From assembly GCA_964554105.1 (NCBI GenBank), contig CAZKNF010000004.1, positions 42,328 through 106,327 of the forward strand: a DNA stretch of 64,000 nt, in the 5' to 3' direction. The notes under the pieces were generated by a model. The model had not been told where the DNA came from, searched no databases, and saw only the letters and a list, made by a program, of their open reading frames with translations. Each line of letters starts with the position of its first letter. Positions within the stretch are counted from its first letter, which is position 1. The position numbers were made by a program, and so were the translations under genes. The stretch is from CAZKNF01 sp964554105 (lineage in GTDB: Bacteria; Bacteroidota; Rhodothermia; Rhodothermales; VXPQ01). Below, in pieces: positions 42,246 to 51,479 of this stretch.

Positions 42246-44498
42246 TCACTCCTCGAAGCGATAGACGCCGTGGATGCCGTCAATCCGTTTGATGCGCTCG
42301 ATGACCCGCCGCAGATGCTCTAGGTCGGTCACGTAGCAGACGATCGTTCCTTCGAATACGCCGTCATCGGAATCCACGGTGATCGATCGGATATTGGTCT
42401 TCAGATTTTTGGAGATGACGGTCGTAATGTCACTGACGATTCCCACCCTGTCTTCTCCCATTATGCGCAGCGCCGATATGAACTGTACGTCTTTTTGGCG
42501 GCTCCATTCGACCGGAACGATGCGATCGGGATGATTGATGAGGAGGTGAGGCGCATTCTTGCAGTTCACGCGATGAATTTTGATGCCGCCGCTCCGGCTC
42601 ACATATCCGAAGACCTCGTCGCCGGGAATTGGATTGCAGCATGAGGCATATTTCGTGACGATATCCGTGTGGAGCTCGCCGTCGATCTTGAGTGCCGGCT
42701 GCGCAGAAGAATGGGCCGAATCGAGGAAGTTTTCGTATTCGAGACGAAGCGCCTCCTCCTCTTTCTTTTCCGAGTCGGGATGTTCGTCCGGACGTTTCCC
42801 TCCTGCGCCGTTCTTAACATAGCTGACGAAATCCTGCACATCGTAAAGCCCCACGCCGATTTCGTAGAACATCTGCTGCGGATTTGGAAACTTGAGCGCA
42901 GAAGCGATCTTGCTGAGATCCTGTTCATCGATTTGAAGCCCTGCTCTGGATACCCTCTTTTCCCAGATCTCCCGTCCGAGATCGACGGCCCGACGGCGCT
43001 TCTCGTTGATCCAATGACGGATGCGGCTTCGCGCCTTGTGCGTCACAACGAACTTCATCCAGTCCGGATTGGGCGTTTGTTTCTTCGACGTGATGACTTC
43101 GACCTGGTCGCCGCTCTTGAGCTTATTTGAGAGCGGTACCATCTTGCCGTTGACTTTGGAGCCGATGCAATGTAATCCGACCTCCGTATGTACCTGAAAT
43201 GCAAAGTCAACCGGCGTTGCGCCGGACGGCAGCGTCATCAGATCGCCTTTCGGCGTAAATACGTAGATTTCCTCATCATATAGATTGAGCTGAAACTCCT
43301 TAACGAATTCCGTCGCATGCTCCGGCCTCGGATTCTCGAGGAGATCGCGAACCCAGAACAGGAACCGCTCCATCTCCTGATCTTGATCTATCACACCCTC
43401 TTTATACTTCCAATGCGCCGCGAAACCACGTTCAGCTATCTCGTGCATCTCCTCGGAGCGAATCTGCACCTCAACGCGGCGCCCTTCCGGACCAAGTACG
43501 GTTGTATGGAGGCTCTGATATCCGTTCGACTTCGGCACAGACAGGAAGTCTCGGAATCGCTCAGGAAGCGGTTTGTACAGGTCTGTGATAATCGAATACA
43601 CCCGCCAGCAATCTTCCTTCCCTTTATTCCCCGTGCTCTTGAGCACGATGCGAATCGCGAATAGATCGTAGATTTCGTCCAGAGGCTTATTCTGCCGCCT
43701 CATCTTTCGAAAGATCGAGTATATATTTTTCGATCTTCCGTAGATATCGAAGTCGAAATTCTCTCCGTTCAGCCGATCCGACAACGGTTCGACGAACCGG
43801 TTGATGTAATGAGCACGCTCCTGCTTCGATGCTCGCAGCCCACGCACAATCGCGTAGTAGTCATCGGGATTCAACGCCTTGAGAGACAGGTCTTCGAGTT
43901 CGCTCTTGACGGCGTGCAATCCGAATCGGTGGGCGAGTGGAGCGAAGAGCTCGAGCGTCTCAGAGGCAATCTTAAGTTGTTTGTGCTTGGGTAAAGAATC
44001 GATGGTCCGCATGTTGTGAAGCCGGTCGGCGAACTTCACGAGGATGACACGGATGTCGGTTGCCATCGAGAGCATCAATTTTCGCACGTTCTCTGCCTGC
44101 CCAAGCTCTCGGCTGGAGAACACGTCGCTGATTTTCGTCAGGCCATTTATAATGTTCGCCATTGACTCGCCGAATTCCTCGCGGATGAGATCGAGTGAAA
44201 ATTCGGTGTCTTCGACGGTATCGTGAAGCAGTGCTGCCGCGACGCTGATGTCATCGAATCCGATGTCGCGTGCTACGATCCTAGCAACCTCGATCGGATG
44301 CGTGATATACCGCTCGCCGGAAACGCGGAGATCATTTCGGTGCGCCCAGTATCCGAGCCTAAACGCCCTGCGGATCATATCCTCATCAACTGACGGGAGA
44401 CAGTTGCGGCAGAGATCAAGCAGTTCACCGAGACGTTGATCGAACTCGGGCTCGATCTGCAGCTCCGTATTCTTTAGAATGGAAGACGCGTGAAGCAT
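42246..44498 (-). CDS. bifunctional (p)ppGpp synthetase/hydrolase (Rel/SpoT)
   Basis: A 750-residue RelA/SpoT homolog. The N-terminal HD hydrolase domain has ITHP (H67), ALLHDTVEDTEF with H92/D93 and E96/D97, and KFADRLHNMRT, all intact, so hydrolysis is expected. The synthetase domain follows (~240-370, YGRSKNIYSIFRKM, DLFAIRIVL, GYQSLHTTV), then TGS (~410-470, YVFTPKGDLMTLPSGATPVD), a helical/ZFD region and an ACT domain at the end (DRVGIVSDITTVISKN). It sets the stringent-response alarmone level. As the only long Rel in view, it is likely the bifunctional type. A histidine kinase gene lies upstream. Confidence 0.95.
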   Translation of the reverse strand: MLHASSILKNTELQIEPEFDQRLGELLDLCRNCLPSVDEDMIRRAFRLGYWAHRNDLRVSGERYITHPIEVARIVARDIGFDDISVAAALLHDTVEDTEFSLDLIREEFGESMANIINGLTKISDVFSSRELGQAENVRKLMLSMATDIRVILVKFADRLHNMRTIDSLPKHKQLKIASETLELFAPLAHRFGLHAVKSELEDLSLKALNPDDYYAIVRGLRASKQERAHYINRFVEPLSDRLNGENFDFDIYGRSKNIYSIFRKMRRQNKPLDEIYDLFAIRIVLKSTGNKGKEDCWRVYSIITDLYKPLPERFRDFLSVPKSNGYQSLHTTVLGPEGRRVEVQIRSEEMHEIAERGFAAHWKYKEGVIDQDQEMERFLFWVRDLLENPRPEHATEFVKEFQLNLYDEEIYVFTPKGDLMTLPSGATPVDFAFQVHTEVGLHCIGSKVNGKMVPLSNKLKSGDQVEVITSKKQTPNPDWMKFVVTHKARSRIRHWINEKRRRAVDLGREIWEKRVSRAGLQIDEQDLSKIASALKFPNPQQMFYEIGVGLYDVQDFVSYVKNGAGGKRPDEHPDSEKKEEEALRLEYENFLDSAHSSAQPALKIDGELHTDIVTKYASCCNPIPGDEVFGYVSRSGGIKIHRVNCKNAPHLLINHPDRIVPVEWSRQKDVQFISALRIMGEDRVGIVSDITTVISKNLKTNIRSITVDSDDGVFEGTIVCYVTDLEHLRRVIERIKRIDGIHGVYRFEE

Positions 44499-44675
44499 GT
44501 GCTGTCGTTGGCTGAAAAAGGGAACTGCACCTGCAGCTTTACCTCGTATATTTACAAGTAGTTACGCATATATCATGCCATATTAAACCTACCGCTTCCG
44601 TACTGTTTCCTTTGCTGGGGCCGACCGTCGGCGGCACAGCGCATCCTACCGCGGAGCGAAAGCCACTCCCACCCT

Positions 44676-46337
44676 TTATTCGTTCGCGGCGCTCTGATGG
44701 ATTGGTAGATCAAGGATGAACCTCGACCCGCGCCCGGGTGTGCTTGTTACATCGATGGTGCCCTGATGACGTTCCACAATGCGCCTGCAGATTGCCAGGC
44801 CCATGCCCGTGCCTTCGTATTGCATATGCAGCCGCTGAAACGGAGCGAAAATACGTTCGGCATACCGATCGTCAATTCCGATCCCGTTGTCTTCTACGAT
44901 AAGGCGGCATAGCCAACTGGCGCCGGAGCCCCGGCCTTCGGTTTTCTCCTCATAGACGAGTACTTCCGGTCTCGCATCCTCACGTCGAAATTTTAGGGCG
45001 TTGCTGATCAGATTCTGAAAGAGCTGACGCATTTGCGTAGGATCAGCATCGATCGAGGGTAGCTTTTCCACGCTTAGCTGCCCTTCCACCTCCTGAATTC
45101 TGATCTCAATATCATTTCGAACAAATTCGACGATCTCATTGAGGTCGACTCTTTGAAATGTCTGGCCAGCCGTCTTAATGCGCGAAAATTGAAGCAGATC
45201 ATCAATGAGGGCCGTCATTCGCGACGCAGAATCCTGCATTCGCTCGATATAAAACCCTGCGTCATCGCTGAGCTGATCGCCACAATCGTATCGCAGCAGA
45301 TCGGCGAACGTACTGATCTTTCTTAGCGGTTCCTTTAAATCGTGCGATGCCACGTACGCAAATTCCTGCAGCTCGCGATTGCTTCGTTTGAGTTTGTTGT
45401 TTACCTGGGCCAGCTCCCGTTCCGTCCGCGTCCGTTCCAGAATTTCGCCCTTCAGCATAGCGTTTGCTTTCTGCAGTTCAGATGTCCGCTCGTCCACGCG
45501 CAGCTCCAGATTCTCGGTCAGTTTTCGCAACTCGCGTTCTGCACGTCTTCGCTCCACCAACTCCACCTGAGCTGACAATTCAGCTGTCTTGCGAGCGGTG
45601 ACGTCCTGCACGGTTCCCGCAATACGAACAGGGCGGCCCTCGGCGTTTGAATAAATTCTGCCCTTGACTTCAAGCCAGACGTAAGCTCCTTTAGGCAGCC
45701 AAAATCGGTACTCGATTTCGTAGTCTTCGCCCGTGCTAAGCGCGTTTCGGATGATCTCCTCAATCGCTTCCACGTCATTGGGGTGTACACGTTCGACGAG
45801 CAACAAGTAGTTGTCGAACGGGCTTTCGAACTCCTCGCGCTGGATACCGTGAAGACGATAAACCTGGTCAGACCAAAATATCGTCGAATCACGCACGTTC
45901 CAGTCCCATACGCCCATTTTGGCAGCATCGAGTGCGAGCTGGAGCCGTTCCTCGGTAAGATTCTGTGACTCGCTAACATCTCGATGTATTGAGAGTATGC
46001 CCCTGACCTTGTCTCGGTCATCCGAGCTCTTGCGGTTGAGGGCAAAAAGACCCCGAAGCCGAATCTCCTCACGATCGGCGCAAAACGCACGAAACTGTAT
46101 TTCAACAGGTGACTGATCGTACAGGCGGGCGAGCTTGGCAACCACAAATTCGAGGTCGTCTCCATGCACGAATTCGCTTGTGAAAAAGCCTTGCCGGTGC
46201 CAGTGTCCCGGCTCATAGCCGAGAAGACGTTCGACGACGACTGCATTCGCATCAACAACCTGCAGGGTTTCCGGATCAGCCTCAATAACGATGCATCCGA
46301 GGTCGTCGAGAAATCCGCGATCCGATCGATCAATCAT
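44676..46337 (-). CDS. orphan PAS-domain sensor histidine kinase
   Basis: From MIDRSDRGFLDDLG (ATG 46335-46337) the product has 553 residues; a TTG at 46448 would lengthen it. Two PAS domains (~10-130 and ~150-265, the second ending VWLEVKGRIYS ... GTVQDVTARK) are followed by a coiled coil (ELVERRRAERELRKL to ~320), HisKA with H332 in VASHDLKEPLRKI, and HATPase_c with NLISNALKFRRED, VEDNGIGID and GTGMGLAI. No transmembrane segment, so a cytoplasmic or soluble sensor. No response regulator gene is nearby. The kinase resembles the phytochrome-type/'bacteriophytochrome-like' HK group. Confidence 0.9.
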   Translation of the reverse strand: MIDRSDRGFLDDLGCIVIEADPETLQVVDANAVVVERLLGYEPGHWHRQGFFTSEFVHGDDLEFVVAKLARLYDQSPVEIQFRAFCADREEIRLRGLFALNRKSSDDRDKVRGILSIHRDVSESQNLTEERLQLALDAAKMGVWDWNVRDSTIFWSDQVYRLHGIQREEFESPFDNYLLLVERVHPNDVEAIEEIIRNALSTGEDYEIEYRFWLPKGAYVWLEVKGRIYSNAEGRPVRIAGTVQDVTARKTAELSAQVELVERRRAERELRKLTENLELRVDERTSELQKANAMLKGEILERTRTERELAQVNNKLKRSNRELQEFAYVASHDLKEPLRKISTFADLLRYDCGDQLSDDAGFYIERMQDSASRMTALIDDLLQFSRIKTAGQTFQRVDLNEIVEFVRNDIEIRIQEVEGQLSVEKLPSIDADPTQMRQLFQNLISNALKFRREDARPEVLVYEEKTEGRGSGASWLCRLIVEDNGIGIDDRYAERIFAPFQRLHMQYEGTGMGLAICRRIVERHQGTIDVTSTPGRGSRFILDLPIHQSAANE

Positions 46338-46512
46338 GAGGCCTAAGATCTTGGATGTTTGCTTCGTCAGTCGATCAGGTGACAAGTCGCACGAAGCGAC
46401 ATGTTCATCAGCAGCTGATAGAATAGCGGACTGGCAAGATACCAACAAAGCGCCGCTGCAGTACTGTGGTAGTCGAATTGCGTCTACAGCCCGGTACGTG
46501 CCTTTCGACTAC

Positions 46513-46550
46513 AAAAAAGGCGCTGCCGCATCGGGAGCGACAGCGCCTTT
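46513..46550 (-). terminator. rho-independent terminator of the ribosomal/alpha cluster
   Basis: On the minus strand GGCGCTGTCGC, loop TCCCGAT, GCGGCAGCGCC is followed by six T. The 11-base stem has one mismatch. It starts about 26 bases after the rplQ stop and closes the cluster. Confidence 0.9.
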
Positions 46551-46575
46551 CAAAAGAATCATGAAACGATAGTAC

Positions 46576-47316
46576 TTATTTGGACTTGTCGTCATCAGCG
46601 GACTCGCCGGTCGATGAAGCCTCATCATCCGGTTCCGGTTCATCAGCTGTATCTGCGTCTGCCTTCGTGATCTCGCTGGTTGGTTCTTCCACCACCTCGT
46701 CCGAAGCGTTAGCGGCATCCGGTCTCGGCTCGTCATTCTGTTCTTTGGAGGCCGCTGATTCCGTCGGCTCGTTACCCACCGCCTCGACGTCATCCACCGA
46801 ATCTCCGACCGTCGGGTCCTGTTCTTCGGATGATGTTGAGGTATCTGAGGCAACAGCTTCCTGCGTCTCGGTACTCTTTGATCGGCTCCGTCGACGCCCT
46901 TTGCCTCTTCCTCGCCGCGTGCGCTTTGCACTTCGTCCCGTCTCTTCAGGCTGAACGTCGTTGTAGTCAACCAGCTCTATCATCGCCATCGCCGCACCGT
47001 CCCCGGCTCGGCGACCCAACTTCACAACGCGCGTGTATCCACCCGGCCGATCGCCAACCTGCGCGGATACATCCGTGAATAACTCGGAGACCGTTTCGTT
47101 GTCCTGCAGCCGGCGAAAAACCTGACGCCGATTGTGGGACGTATCTTCCTTCGCGCGCGTGATCAGGGGTTCGATATATACGCGCAGCGCCTTCGCCTTA
47201 GGAACCGTGGTCGTGATCCGCTTATGCCGAATGAGCGCGGTGCCCAGCGCCGCCAGTGTCGCCTTACGGTGCGACGTACTCCGACCCAGCTTATGCCGCT
47301 TCTTCTGATGTCTCAT
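46576..47316 (-). CDS. rplQ: 50S ribosomal protein L17 with long charged C-terminal tail
   Basis: The first ~120 residues are ordinary L17 (MRHQKKRHKLGRSTSHRKA, RVYIEPLITRAKEDT, VFRRLQDNETVSELF, RPGGYTRVVKLGRRAGDGA). The family normally stops there, but this protein goes on to 246 residues: a basic patch (KRTRRGRGKGRRRSRSKS, ~130-147) and then ~100 residues rich in Glu, Asp, Ser and Ala without predicted structure. The tail might bind rRNA or suit high salt, which is inference. It is the last gene before the terminator at 46513-46550. Confidence 0.95.
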   Translation of the reverse strand: MRHQKKRHKLGRSTSHRKATLAALGTALIRHKRITTTVPKAKALRVYIEPLITRAKEDTSHNRRQVFRRLQDNETVSELFTDVSAQVGDRPGGYTRVVKLGRRAGDGAAMAMIELVDYNDVQPEETGRSAKRTRRGRGKGRRRSRSKSTETQEAVASDTSTSSEEQDPTVGDSVDDVEAVGNEPTESAASKEQNDEPRPDAANASDEVVEEPTSEITKADADTADEPEPDDEASSTGESADDDKSK

Positions 47317-47407
47317 ATGTCAATACGTTCAGAGTCCGAGTTTCAATGTTCAGAGTATCAAGAACGATCGCCGAACTGACTCTCGTCCTCTGAATGGTGC
47401 ACATCGA

Positions 47408-48385
47408 TTACGCTTCTTCCATATACTTGTCGACTTCCATACCGAAATGCAGGCCTCTCTCTTCGAGCACCTGAATCAGCTCTTGGAGCGACTTGCGCCC
47501 GAAGTTGCGGAACTTCAGCATCTCGGACTCTTCGCGGCGAACGAGATCGCCGATGTTCTTGATGTTCGCAGCCTTGAGACAGTTGTGTGCGCGGACGGAG
47601 AGATCGAGCTCATCGACCGGTTGCGATAGAAGCTCCCGAATACGCTGAACCTCGGCGTCGACTTCTTTCTCCTCTTCAGTAGGCTGCGGCTCGCCTTCCA
47701 TCGAAATAAAGAGGTTGACATGATCGCGAAGTATAGATGCCGCCTGCGCGAGTGCGTCCTCCGCCGTCACGGAACCGTCAGTCTCGACCTCCATCATTAA
47801 TTTTTCGTAGTCGATCTTCTGGCCTACACGCGTAGGTTTAACGGTGTACTTCACGTTCTGAATCGGCGTAAAAATCGCGTCGATTGCGATGACCCCGATG
47901 GGGTCGTCAGCCTTTTTGTTTTCGTCTGCAGGTACGTAACCGCGGCCATATTCAACGCGCAACTCAATGCTGAGAGCCGCATCATCTCCAAGCGTAGCAA
48001 TGGGATGATCGGGGTTCAGAATCTCGAAATCGTTCGTGGCTTTGCCGATGTCGCTCGCCGTCCATTCTCCAGGACCGTTCAGAGATAGATGGATATTGTT
48101 GTCGGCGCCTTCGACTGCCCGGAAGCGCACCCCCTTCAAGTTGAGAATAATGTCTGCCACATCCTCGGAGACGCCAGGAATCGTCGAAAACTCATGTTGC
48201 ACACCGTCTATTTTCAACGCGGTGATCGCGACTCCTTCGAGCGAGGAAAGCAGGACTCGGCGCAAGGCATTCCCTATGGTCACTCCGTATCCGCGCTCAA
48301 GCGGCTGGACGACAAAACGCCCGTGAAATTCCGAGGCTTCCTCGACCTGAATGCCTTCCGGCATCTGTATAGCGTGGTTGCTCAT
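47408..48385 (-). CDS. rpoA: RNA polymerase alpha subunit
   Basis: From MSNHAIQMPEGIQVEE (ATG 48383-48385) the product has 325 residues; ATGs at 48397 and 48460 are also in frame, the latter with GGTGG close upstream. The N-terminal dimerisation domain has FVVQPLERGYGVTIGNALRRVLLSSLEG; the C-terminal domain (~250-325) has LSVRAHNCLKAANIKNIGDLV and FGRKSLQELIQVLEERG, which bind UP elements and activators. It is the assembly core of RNA polymerase. The gene lies between rpsD and rplQ as usual. Confidence 0.96.
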   Translation of the reverse strand: MSNHAIQMPEGIQVEEASEFHGRFVVQPLERGYGVTIGNALRRVLLSSLEGVAITALKIDGVQHEFSTIPGVSEDVADIILNLKGVRFRAVEGADNNIHLSLNGPGEWTASDIGKATNDFEILNPDHPIATLGDDAALSIELRVEYGRGYVPADENKKADDPIGVIAIDAIFTPIQNVKYTVKPTRVGQKIDYEKLMMEVETDGSVTAEDALAQAASILRDHVNLFISMEGEPQPTEEEKEVDAEVQRIRELLSQPVDELDLSVRAHNCLKAANIKNIGDLVRREESEMLKFRNFGRKSLQELIQVLEERGLHFGMEVDKYMEEA

Positions 48386-48486
48386 ATCCGTCTGCATGTC
48401 AAATATCTGAATCTGAAATTTCGGCTCGCGTATCCCGGAGAGATCGAGCAGGCCGCCCATACACCACCGATTCGATGGTGTCGCAC

Positions 48487-49089
48487 TTATTTCGAGTACA
48501 GCTCCACAATGAGCTGCTCGCGAATATTCTCAGGAATATCCTCTCGCGCCGGGTAATCAAGGAATTTGCCGCGCCGCTGATTGCGGTCAACTTCCAGCCA
48601 CGCAAACGTCCGCTTATTACGCTTCACTGAATCGCTCACAACGTCGAGATTCCGGCTCCTCGGACGCATGGCAATCGTTTCACCGGGTCTGAGCTGGTAC
48701 GATGGAATATCGACCACCTGGTCATTGACCATGATATGCCCGTGTGTCACGAGCTGGCGCGCCTGACGCCGGGTTCGGGCGAAGCCTAAACGGTACACCG
48801 TATTATCGAGCCGAGCTTCAAGAAACCTCAGGAGATTCTCGCCTGTGACGCCCTTCTTCCGGGATGCCTTCTCAAATACGTTTCGGAATTGGCGCTCCAG
48901 CAGGCCATACGTGTACTTCGCCTTCTGCTTCTCTTTTAGCTGGACTGAGTATTCGCTCTCTTTGGAGCGCCGCCCTCGGCCATGCTGCCCAGGAGGGAAG
49001 GGCTTACGTTCTAGCGCTTTACTGGGACCAAATATCGGTTCCTTAAAGCGACGGGCTATCTTCTGCTTTGGGCCTCTGTATCGGGCCAT
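48487..49089 (-). CDS. rpsD: 30S ribosomal protein S4, cysteine-free form
   Basis: A 200-residue S4 starting MARYRGPKQKIARRF (ATG 49087-49089), with AGAGGAAAT upstream; the longer frame to 49197 has no family match. The N-terminus lacks the four zinc-binding cysteines found in the zinc form. FPPGQHGRGRRSKESEY, ARLDNTVYRLGFARTRRQAR and the S4 RNA-binding domain (RQLVTHGHIMVNDQVVDIPS) follow. It starts 30S assembly and, in many bacteria, represses its own operon. Confidence 0.96.
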   Translation of the reverse strand: MARYRGPKQKIARRFKEPIFGPSKALERKPFPPGQHGRGRRSKESEYSVQLKEKQKAKYTYGLLERQFRNVFEKASRKKGVTGENLLRFLEARLDNTVYRLGFARTRRQARQLVTHGHIMVNDQVVDIPSYQLRPGETIAMRPRSRNLDVVSDSVKRNKRTFAWLEVDRNQRRGKFLDYPAREDIPENIREQLIVELYSK

Positions 49090-49249
49090 TGTAGTTATTT
49101 CCTCTCGTTTGTTGGCTAATAGAACAAACGTACAAGCCGTCTCTCTGCGACTTGTAGCCGGTCTTAGACCGAAGCGCTCGTTTTGCACGCGGTACAATAT
49201 TCGAGGTCAGAACCCAGAGCATCGCACTCTGAGATCAGATCCTGAGCAG

Positions 49250-49651
49250 TTACACGCGGCGGCGCTTCGGAGGCCGGCAGCCGTTGTGCGGAATAGGGGT
49301 CATGTCACGGATCGTCGCAATCTCGAGTCCGGCCCCGGCGAGAGCACGAATCGCAGACTCTCGTCCAGATCCCGGCCCCTTTACGTATACATCGACGCGG
49401 CGCAGTCCGAGGTCATGCGCTTCACGCGCCGCTGCCGTCGCCGCAACCTGTGCGGCATAAGGCGTATTCTTGCGGCTGCCTCGAAAGCCCATCTTGCCGG
49501 AACTTGCCCACGAAATCGTGTTGCCGTACTGATCAGTGAGCGTCACGATCACGTTGTTGAACGTGGCCTTCACGTGCGCCTGTCCGTTCGACTCGACGAT
49601 GACATTTTTTTTGCGGACCGAGCGGCCGCCTCGCTGTTGCCTTTTCGCCAT
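49250..49651 (-). CDS. rpsK: 30S ribosomal protein S11
   Basis: A 133-residue S11, clear from GQAHVKATFNNVIVTLTDQ, TPYAAQVAATAAAREAHD, VYVKGPGSGRESAIRAL and TPIPHNGCRPPKRRRV. Lies on the 30S platform. Length is normal. Gene order rpsM-rpsK-rpsD-rpoA is standard. Confidence 0.97.
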   Translation of the reverse strand: MAKRQQRGGRSVRKKNVIVESNGQAHVKATFNNVIVTLTDQYGNTISWASSGKMGFRGSRKNTPYAAQVAATAAAREAHDLGLRRVDVYVKGPGSGRESAIRALAGAGLEIATIRDMTPIPHNGCRPPKRRRV

Positions 49652-49726
49652 TTCCCTATTGTATTACCATTCAATTGATCATTTATGACGATCGTCGCGC
49701 CGACACACCATCACACCCATAATTGA

Positions 49727-50107
49727 TTACTTGCGGGGCGCCTGCTTCTTGCCGGCGACCGTTCTACGCCGACCCTTGCGAGTCCGCGCATTCGTGCGCG
49801 TACGCTGCCCTCTGACGGGCAGACCGCGTCGATGACGAAGACCCCTGTAACAACCGATATCCATCAGACGCTTTATGTTCATCTGCGTCTCGGAGCGAAG
49901 CTGACCCTCAACCTGATAGTCATCCTCGATGATGCGTCGCACGCTCCGGGTCTGTTCTTCGGTCCATGCGTCGGGATGGAGGCTGTAATCGACTTCGGCG
50001 CGATCCAAAATTTGTCGCGCACGCGAGCGACCGATACCATAGATCGAAGTCAGTGCTATCTCACTCCGCTTCTGCAGGGGTAGGTCTACTCCGGCTATTC
50101 GTGGCAT
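49727..50107 (-). CDS. rpsM: 30S ribosomal protein S13
   Basis: A 126-residue S13: MPRIAGVDLPLQKRSEIAL, YGIGRSRARQILDRA and the basic end GLRHRRGLPVRGQRTRTNAR. Sits in the 30S head and contacts P-site tRNA. Normal length. Follows rpmJ by 128 bases. Confidence 0.97.
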   Translation of the reverse strand: MPRIAGVDLPLQKRSEIALTSIYGIGRSRARQILDRAEVDYSLHPDAWTEEQTRSVRRIIEDDYQVEGQLRSETQMNIKRLMDIGCYRGLRHRRGLPVRGQRTRTNARTRKGRRRTVAGKKQAPRK

Positions 50108-50235
50108 ATAATCTCTACGATACTCTGTCTATCCTGTCAGTCGTCTTACCGCTTCTCTTTCCGCAGAACTGGATGATCACGAGCCGTGCTCGGGGCGTCC
50201 ACCTACTCACTTCGAGAGAAGAATCATTCGAATGT

Positions 50236-50352
50236 TTAACCCTGACGCTGCTTGTGCTTAGGGTTCTTCTTATTGATCACGTAAATGCGGCCCTTCCGGC
50301 GAACAATCTTGTCCTCCGGACTCCGCTTCTTAACACTGGATCGTACTTTCAT
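50236..50352 (-). CDS. rpmJ: 50S ribosomal protein L36, cysteine-free form
   Basis: A 38-residue protein that begins MKVRSSVKKRSPEDK and ends NKKNPKHKQRQG, with CGGAGG nine bases before the ATG (50350-50352). It aligns with L36 over its full length, but the three cysteines and histidine set of the zinc ribbon (the usual C-x2-C ... C ... H) has lost all cysteines, so this is the C- type. It lies at the normal place between map and rpsM. Confidence 0.95.
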   Translation of the reverse strand: MKVRSSVKKRSPEDKIVRRKGRIYVINKKNPKHKQRQG

Positions 50353-50564
50353 CGAGGCCTCCGTACATTTCGGTCTTTTCAGGGGAAATACTGGTGTTAT
50401 TACCCTGCCCGTGTCGCGCCGCTATCGGCACAAATTTCAGATCGACGGCATACCCGTTCGAGCAAAGCCTTTAAATAACGTCACATTTTGCTTTATGTTC
50501 GTCAATATTGTATGGAGGCCGCTTGCCGCTATGCCGTCCATCCGACGCCTACGGCAACAGCCGT
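50353..50564 (-). other. gap between map and rpmJ where infA is often found; no gene
   Basis: These 212 bases contain no frame resembling translation initiation factor IF-1 on either strand. On the minus strand a TTGACG at 50505-50500 is the only promoter-like hexamer, with no convincing -10 element. The segment is thus an untranslated spacer. Confidence 0.7.
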
Positions 50565-51377
50565 TCAGCCATTCGTGATGACCTCCGTGTAGGGTGCGTC
50601 AATTACTTCTTCAATATGTTCAAATGTGCTCAGCACTTCTGCTGCGCCGCCCCGGACGACCACCATGTGCTCATAGTGAGCGGACGGTAAACCGTCATCC
50701 GCCCGTATAGTCCAGCCATCCGGATCCGCCTTGACTTCCCAAGACCCCTGATTAATCATCGGCTCGATACATAGCGTCAGACCACTTCGCAATTTTCGTC
50801 CTGTCCCCCGCCGTCCGAAATTCGGGATCTGCGGGTCCTCGTGGAGACTCTTACCAATGCCGTGGCCCACCAGATCACGCACGACGCCGAACCCTCGCTC
50901 CTCACAATAGCTCTGCACGGCGTGCGAGATATCACCTACGCGCCGCCCTGCGATTGCCTGCTCGATCCCCCTGTTGAGGGACTCGTAGGTGACTGCGCAG
51001 AGCTCGCGGTTCTGCGGCGAAATATCGCCCACCGCGAATGTGTATGCACTATCACCGTAATATCCGTTGAGAAGCACACCGCAATCGATCGATACGAGAT
51101 CGCCTTCCGAGAGCGGATTGTCGTCGGGTATGCCGTGCACCACCACGTCGTTCACTGACGTGCACAACGTGTTTGGAAAAACAAGCTCTCCGACCTGGTA
51201 GCCTTTGAAAGCAGGCGTTCCATTGTTCTTGAGAATGAACTCCTCAGCCACGGCATCGAGCTCAGCCGTCGTGACGCCCGGCCGCACGTGATACGCCACC
51301 TCCGCCAGCGCACGTCCCACCAGGTTTGCACTCTCGCGCAATCGATCGATTTCGCGCCGACTCTTGAGGTGAATCAT
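50565..51377 (-). CDS. map: methionine aminopeptidase, type I
   Basis: A 270-residue enzyme with all five metal ligands in context: SIDCGVLLNGYYGDSAYTF (two Asp), VGHGIGKSLHEDPQIPNFG (His), LTLCIEPMI (Glu) and SAHYEHMVVV (Glu). It removes the initiator methionine in the cytoplasm, after deformylase. It lies between secY and rpmJ as in many bacteria. Confidence 0.96.
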   Translation of the reverse strand: MIHLKSRREIDRLRESANLVGRALAEVAYHVRPGVTTAELDAVAEEFILKNNGTPAFKGYQVGELVFPNTLCTSVNDVVVHGIPDDNPLSEGDLVSIDCGVLLNGYYGDSAYTFAVGDISPQNRELCAVTYESLNRGIEQAIAGRRVGDISHAVQSYCEERGFGVVRDLVGHGIGKSLHEDPQIPNFGRRGTGRKLRSGLTLCIEPMINQGSWEVKADPDGWTIRADDGLPSAHYEHMVVVRGGAAEVLSTFEHIEEVIDAPYTEVITNG

Positions 51378-51479
51378 CGTTTCGGTGATTTCAATGTTCA
51401 GTCGACTACGTGCGGATTCACCTACACGCAGCGTGACTCTGCTCTCCCGATTCCAAGCCTGGCCTTGTACGTTATCCGG

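Noticed and set aside
44600..44660. Short GCCGA-CGG-TCGGC hairpin after the histidine kinase gene, possible terminator
   Set aside because: Stem of only five pairs and no following T-run.
46509..46970. 153-codon frame antiphase to the rplQ tail, rich in Arg/Met
   Set aside because: Mirrors the low-complexity acidic tail of L17 in a shifted frame and runs through the terminator.
50285..50578. 97-codon plus-strand frame in the map-rpmJ gap, considered as infA replacement
   Set aside because: Opposite strand to the operon, overlaps rpmJ and map, and has no similarity to IF-1.
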